Of a stretch of DNA of 34,280 nt, positions 32,184 through 34,280 are shown piece by piece (positions within the stretch are counted from its first letter, which is position 1; each line of letters begins with the position of its first letter). The translations under genes and the position numbers were made by a program. The notes under the pieces are model-generated. The model searched no databases and was not told where the DNA came from. It saw only the letters and a program-made list of their open reading frames with translations. Source of the stretch: Candidatus Helarchaeota archaeon (GTDB lineage: Archaea; Asgardarchaeota; Lokiarchaeia; Helarchaeales; HEL-GB-A); contig JABXJU010000017.1 in the NCBI GenBank assembly GCA_013375405.1, forward strand, positions 1-34,280. Reading direction: 5' to 3'.

Positions 32184-34280
32184 GTGAAAGCTGTTACTAC
32201 TTATACTCGATTGCACCCAAAAAATCAAATCCACAGGGACCGGCTACTAACATCGCTCCGTTGGTTGTGCATGGAACGGGCGAAATTTTACACCGATTCA
32301 TACCGTGAGACAGAGGGGGAACATCCCTCAATCCGGGCAGCAAAAGCAATTAAAAAAACTTTCGAAAATATGACCATTAGGATCTATCCAGAGGAGATTT
32401 TAGTCGGAAATCGATCCTCGCGCTTTATTGCCCCGCCTATTGCGCCAGAACGAGGGGATATGAATTATGTTTTAGAATATATCTTACTTGAATTGAAAAG
32501 ATTTGGGTATGTAATTACTCCCGAGCATGAGAAAGTTCTATTTGATGAAATCATTCCCTATTGGAAGGGAAAATCGGTTAGAGAGATTAAAGTAACGCGC
32601 CTTGACCAAGCAGGATTGAGCAGCAAGCTCAATTTTAGTTTTAAAGAAATTTTACATAAACTACGTGCCTTTAGTGTGAGAGATTTTCTAAGCATGGTGA
32701 TGCGGCAGGACAAGCCCCCAGAACCTGCTAAGGGCATAAGAGGAAAATTAAGAAAATTTGGGAAAATCATCGGATTACTGGTTAAGCTAGTCCGGATGTT
32801 TGGGGCGATCCAAGGGGGAACAGCGGACAATATAAAGGGGAGAGGGCGTTGTATTGATACGCAAGCACATATCGTAGTCGGTCACGCAAATGTGCTCAGG
32901 CAAGGGTTTAAAGCCATTAAAAATCGGGCTTTGGAACGAATGGAGACGGTGGAAACTGAAGATCAACGCAATTTCTTAAAAAGTATAGTAATAATTTGCG
33001 AAACGATGCGGGACTTCAGCCTTCGCTTCTCAGAATTGGCAAAAACCAAAGCAGCGAAAGAAAAAGATCCTGAGAGAAAAGAGGAACTTCTCGAAATTGC
33101 CAGGATTTGTGAAAAGGTGCCTTGGCTTCCCCCAGAGAGTTTTCAAGAGGCTTTACAAGCACATTGGTTTACACAAAATGCAGTCATTATCAGTTATGGT
33201 GCAGGCAGTGGAATTACCCCTGGACGCGTAGATCAGTTTCTTTACCCGTACTACAAGCGTGACATTGATTCGGGTAAGATTACGGAAGATGAAGCCTTGC
33301 GGCTCATTGAAGAATACATCATTAAAATTAATAACAATGTGGTAATTTGGCCGAATATATTGGGGGTCAATCTAAATCATCTCGGGTCAGATATTGAAAA
33401 TATCACGCTGGGCGGTATCACCCGAGAGGGGAAAGATGCCGTTAATGAATTGACCTATTTGTTCATTGAGGGGCTTAGAAATACTAAACTTGCTACTTCA
33501 GCATCATTCCGGATATCGAAAAAGTCGCCGAAAGAATACATTAGAAAGGCGACCGAACTTCACAGAGAATTAAATGGGCCTGCGTTCTTCAATGATGATA
33601 TTGCAGTTCCAACCTTAATGAACGATGGCTATTCGCTCGAAGCCGCGAGAGATTTTTGCCTTGTGGGGTGCGTCGAACCCAATGGCAGTGGAGATACCTT
33701 TGGGGCAACTGGGGGCTCGAAAATTTACTTCCCAACTATTCTTGATGTAATTTTCAATAGAGGGAAAACGAGCTTCTTTGGTAATTTCGATACTATTGAT
33801 ACAGGAGATCCAGTAGACTTCAAGACATTTGACGATTTTCTGCATGCTTATAATAAACAAATGGAATGTATGGTATCAATGTGTGCGAAAGCAACAGATA
33901 TTAGGGATGATATTTGGGCTGAATATTATCATAATCCTTTGATTTCCTCAACCATTGATGGCTGCATTGAAAATGCGCAAGATATGACCATAGGAAGCGC
34001 AATCTATAATTTTGGGGCAATTGGCGCTGGAGGTCTCGGAACGGCAGTAGATTCATTGGCGGCAATCAAGAAGTTTGTGTATGATGATAAAAGCATTGAA
34101 ATGAAGGACGTGGTCCATGCAATTAAACATAATTTTAAACGAAATGAGATTCTAAGACAAAAATTGAAAAATGGACCAAAATTTGGAAATGATAATGATT
34201 ACGTTGACTCAATTGCAGTTGAATTGGTTGATAAATTCTGCACCATGGTTTCTAGTCATGAGCGGAGTCGCGGAGGGCAT
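32184..34280 (+). CDS. Second glycyl radical enzyme (GCVEP type), partial at window end
   Basis: The frame is open for 699 codons from a GTG at 32184 to the last base; the glycyl-radical domain is missing because the window ends. The opening RLLTSLRWLCMERAKFYTDSYRE aligns with the start of glycyl radical enzymes, although no good ribosome site precedes it (ATG 32271 is an alternative). The active-site cysteine is C496 in LVGCVEPNGSG, the GCVEP signature of glycerol and propanediol dehydratases, choline trimethylamine-lyase and similar eliminases. ITPGRVDQFLYPYYKRD and FNDDIAVPTL are further family landmarks. It is clearly diverged from the 27166-29709 enzyme. It is divergent from the FAD oxidase-ADC operon, with an 86-base shared promoter region. 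Confidence 0.92.
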   Translation, partial: MKAVTTYTRLHPKNQIHRDRLLTSLRWLCMERAKFYTDSYRETEGEHPSIRAAKAIKKTFENMTIRIYPEEILVGNRSSRFIAPPIAPERGDMNYVLEYILLELKRFGYVITPEHEKVLFDEIIPYWKGKSVREIKVTRLDQAGLSSKLNFSFKEILHKLRAFSVRDFLSMVMRQDKPPEPAKGIRGKLRKFGKIIGLLVKLVRMFGAIQGGTADNIKGRGRCIDTQAHIVVGHANVLRQGFKAIKNRALERMETVETEDQRNFLKSIVIICETMRDFSLRFSELAKTKAAKEKDPERKEELLEIARICEKVPWLPPESFQEALQAHWFTQNAVIISYGAGSGITPGRVDQFLYPYYKRDIDSGKITEDEALRLIEEYIIKINNNVVIWPNILGVNLNHLGSDIENITLGGITREGKDAVNELTYLFIEGLRNTKLATSASFRISKKSPKEYIRKATELHRELNGPAFFNDDIAVPTLMNDGYSLEAARDFCLVGCVEPNGSGDTFGATGGSKIYFPTILDVIFNRGKTSFFGNFDTIDTGDPVDFKTFDDFLHAYNKQMECMVSMCAKATDIRDDIWAEYYHNPLISSTIDGCIENAQDMTIGSAIYNFGAIGAGGLGTAVDSLAAIKKFVYDDKSIEMKDVVHAIKHNFKRNEILRQKLKNGPKFGNDNDYVDSIAVELVDKFCTMVSSHERSRGGH

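Overview
This is an A+T-rich archaeal window. The lineage is inferred, not proven, to be an Asgard (Lokiarchaeia-like) archaeon. The supporting evidence is a methenyl-tetrahydromethanopterin cyclohydrolase (12449-13417), archaeal-type families (DUF134, MinD/ferredoxin ATPases, a COG0731 radical SAM protein, DUF89), TATA-like promoter elements, a long leucine-rich-repeat protein, and several ferredoxin- or flavin-dependent enzymes plus two glycyl radical enzymes typical of an anaerobe. No rRNA, tRNA, CRISPR array, insertion sequence or phage gene was seen.

Region 1 (1-8620) is a metallocofactor-type neighbourhood. It has two NifX/NifB-like (FeMo-co domain) proteins, a radical SAM protein cut by the window start, an Lrp/AsnC regulator with a cysteine-rich tail, and a DUF89-radical SAM pair. 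A long minus-strand operon runs Zn-ribbon protein, NifX-like protein, two MinD-ferredoxin ATPases, DUF134 regulator and MFS transporter. One of the two ATPases is broken: it has a one-base frameshift and a lost Walker A threonine. The same inverted repeat (TTTGTG-N6-CACAAA) lies upstream of both NifX-like loci, which suggests one small regulon.

Region 2 (8621-16033) starts with a gene-poor stretch holding a relic of a gamma-carbonic-anhydrase-like gene. It continues with a DUF3795-type Cys-rich protein, a GlcD/alkyl-DHAP-synthase-like flavoprotein paired with a CCG-domain Fe-S protein, Mch, a small membrane protein, a FixC-like flavoprotein with its FixX-like ferredoxin, and a TIGR04076-type protein.

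Region 3 (16071-25785) carries a solitary adenine-specific DNA methyltransferase with a C-terminal helix-hairpin-helix domain, an SDR and geranylgeranyl-reductase-family flavoprotein with overlapping genes, a 475-residue LRR protein, E1-alpha/E1-beta of a 2-oxoacid or acetoin dehydrogenase with no E2/E3 nearby, an LRR gene relic with an in-frame stop, and membrane proteins.

Region 4 (25873-34280) looks like an anaerobic catabolic locus. It holds a multi-Cys/ferredoxin protein, a complete glycyl radical enzyme, an acetoacetate-decarboxylase-family protein and a second FAD-linked oxidase on the opposite strand, and a second, divergent glycyl radical enzyme cut by the window end. No glycyl-radical activase is visible, so it must lie elsewhere.
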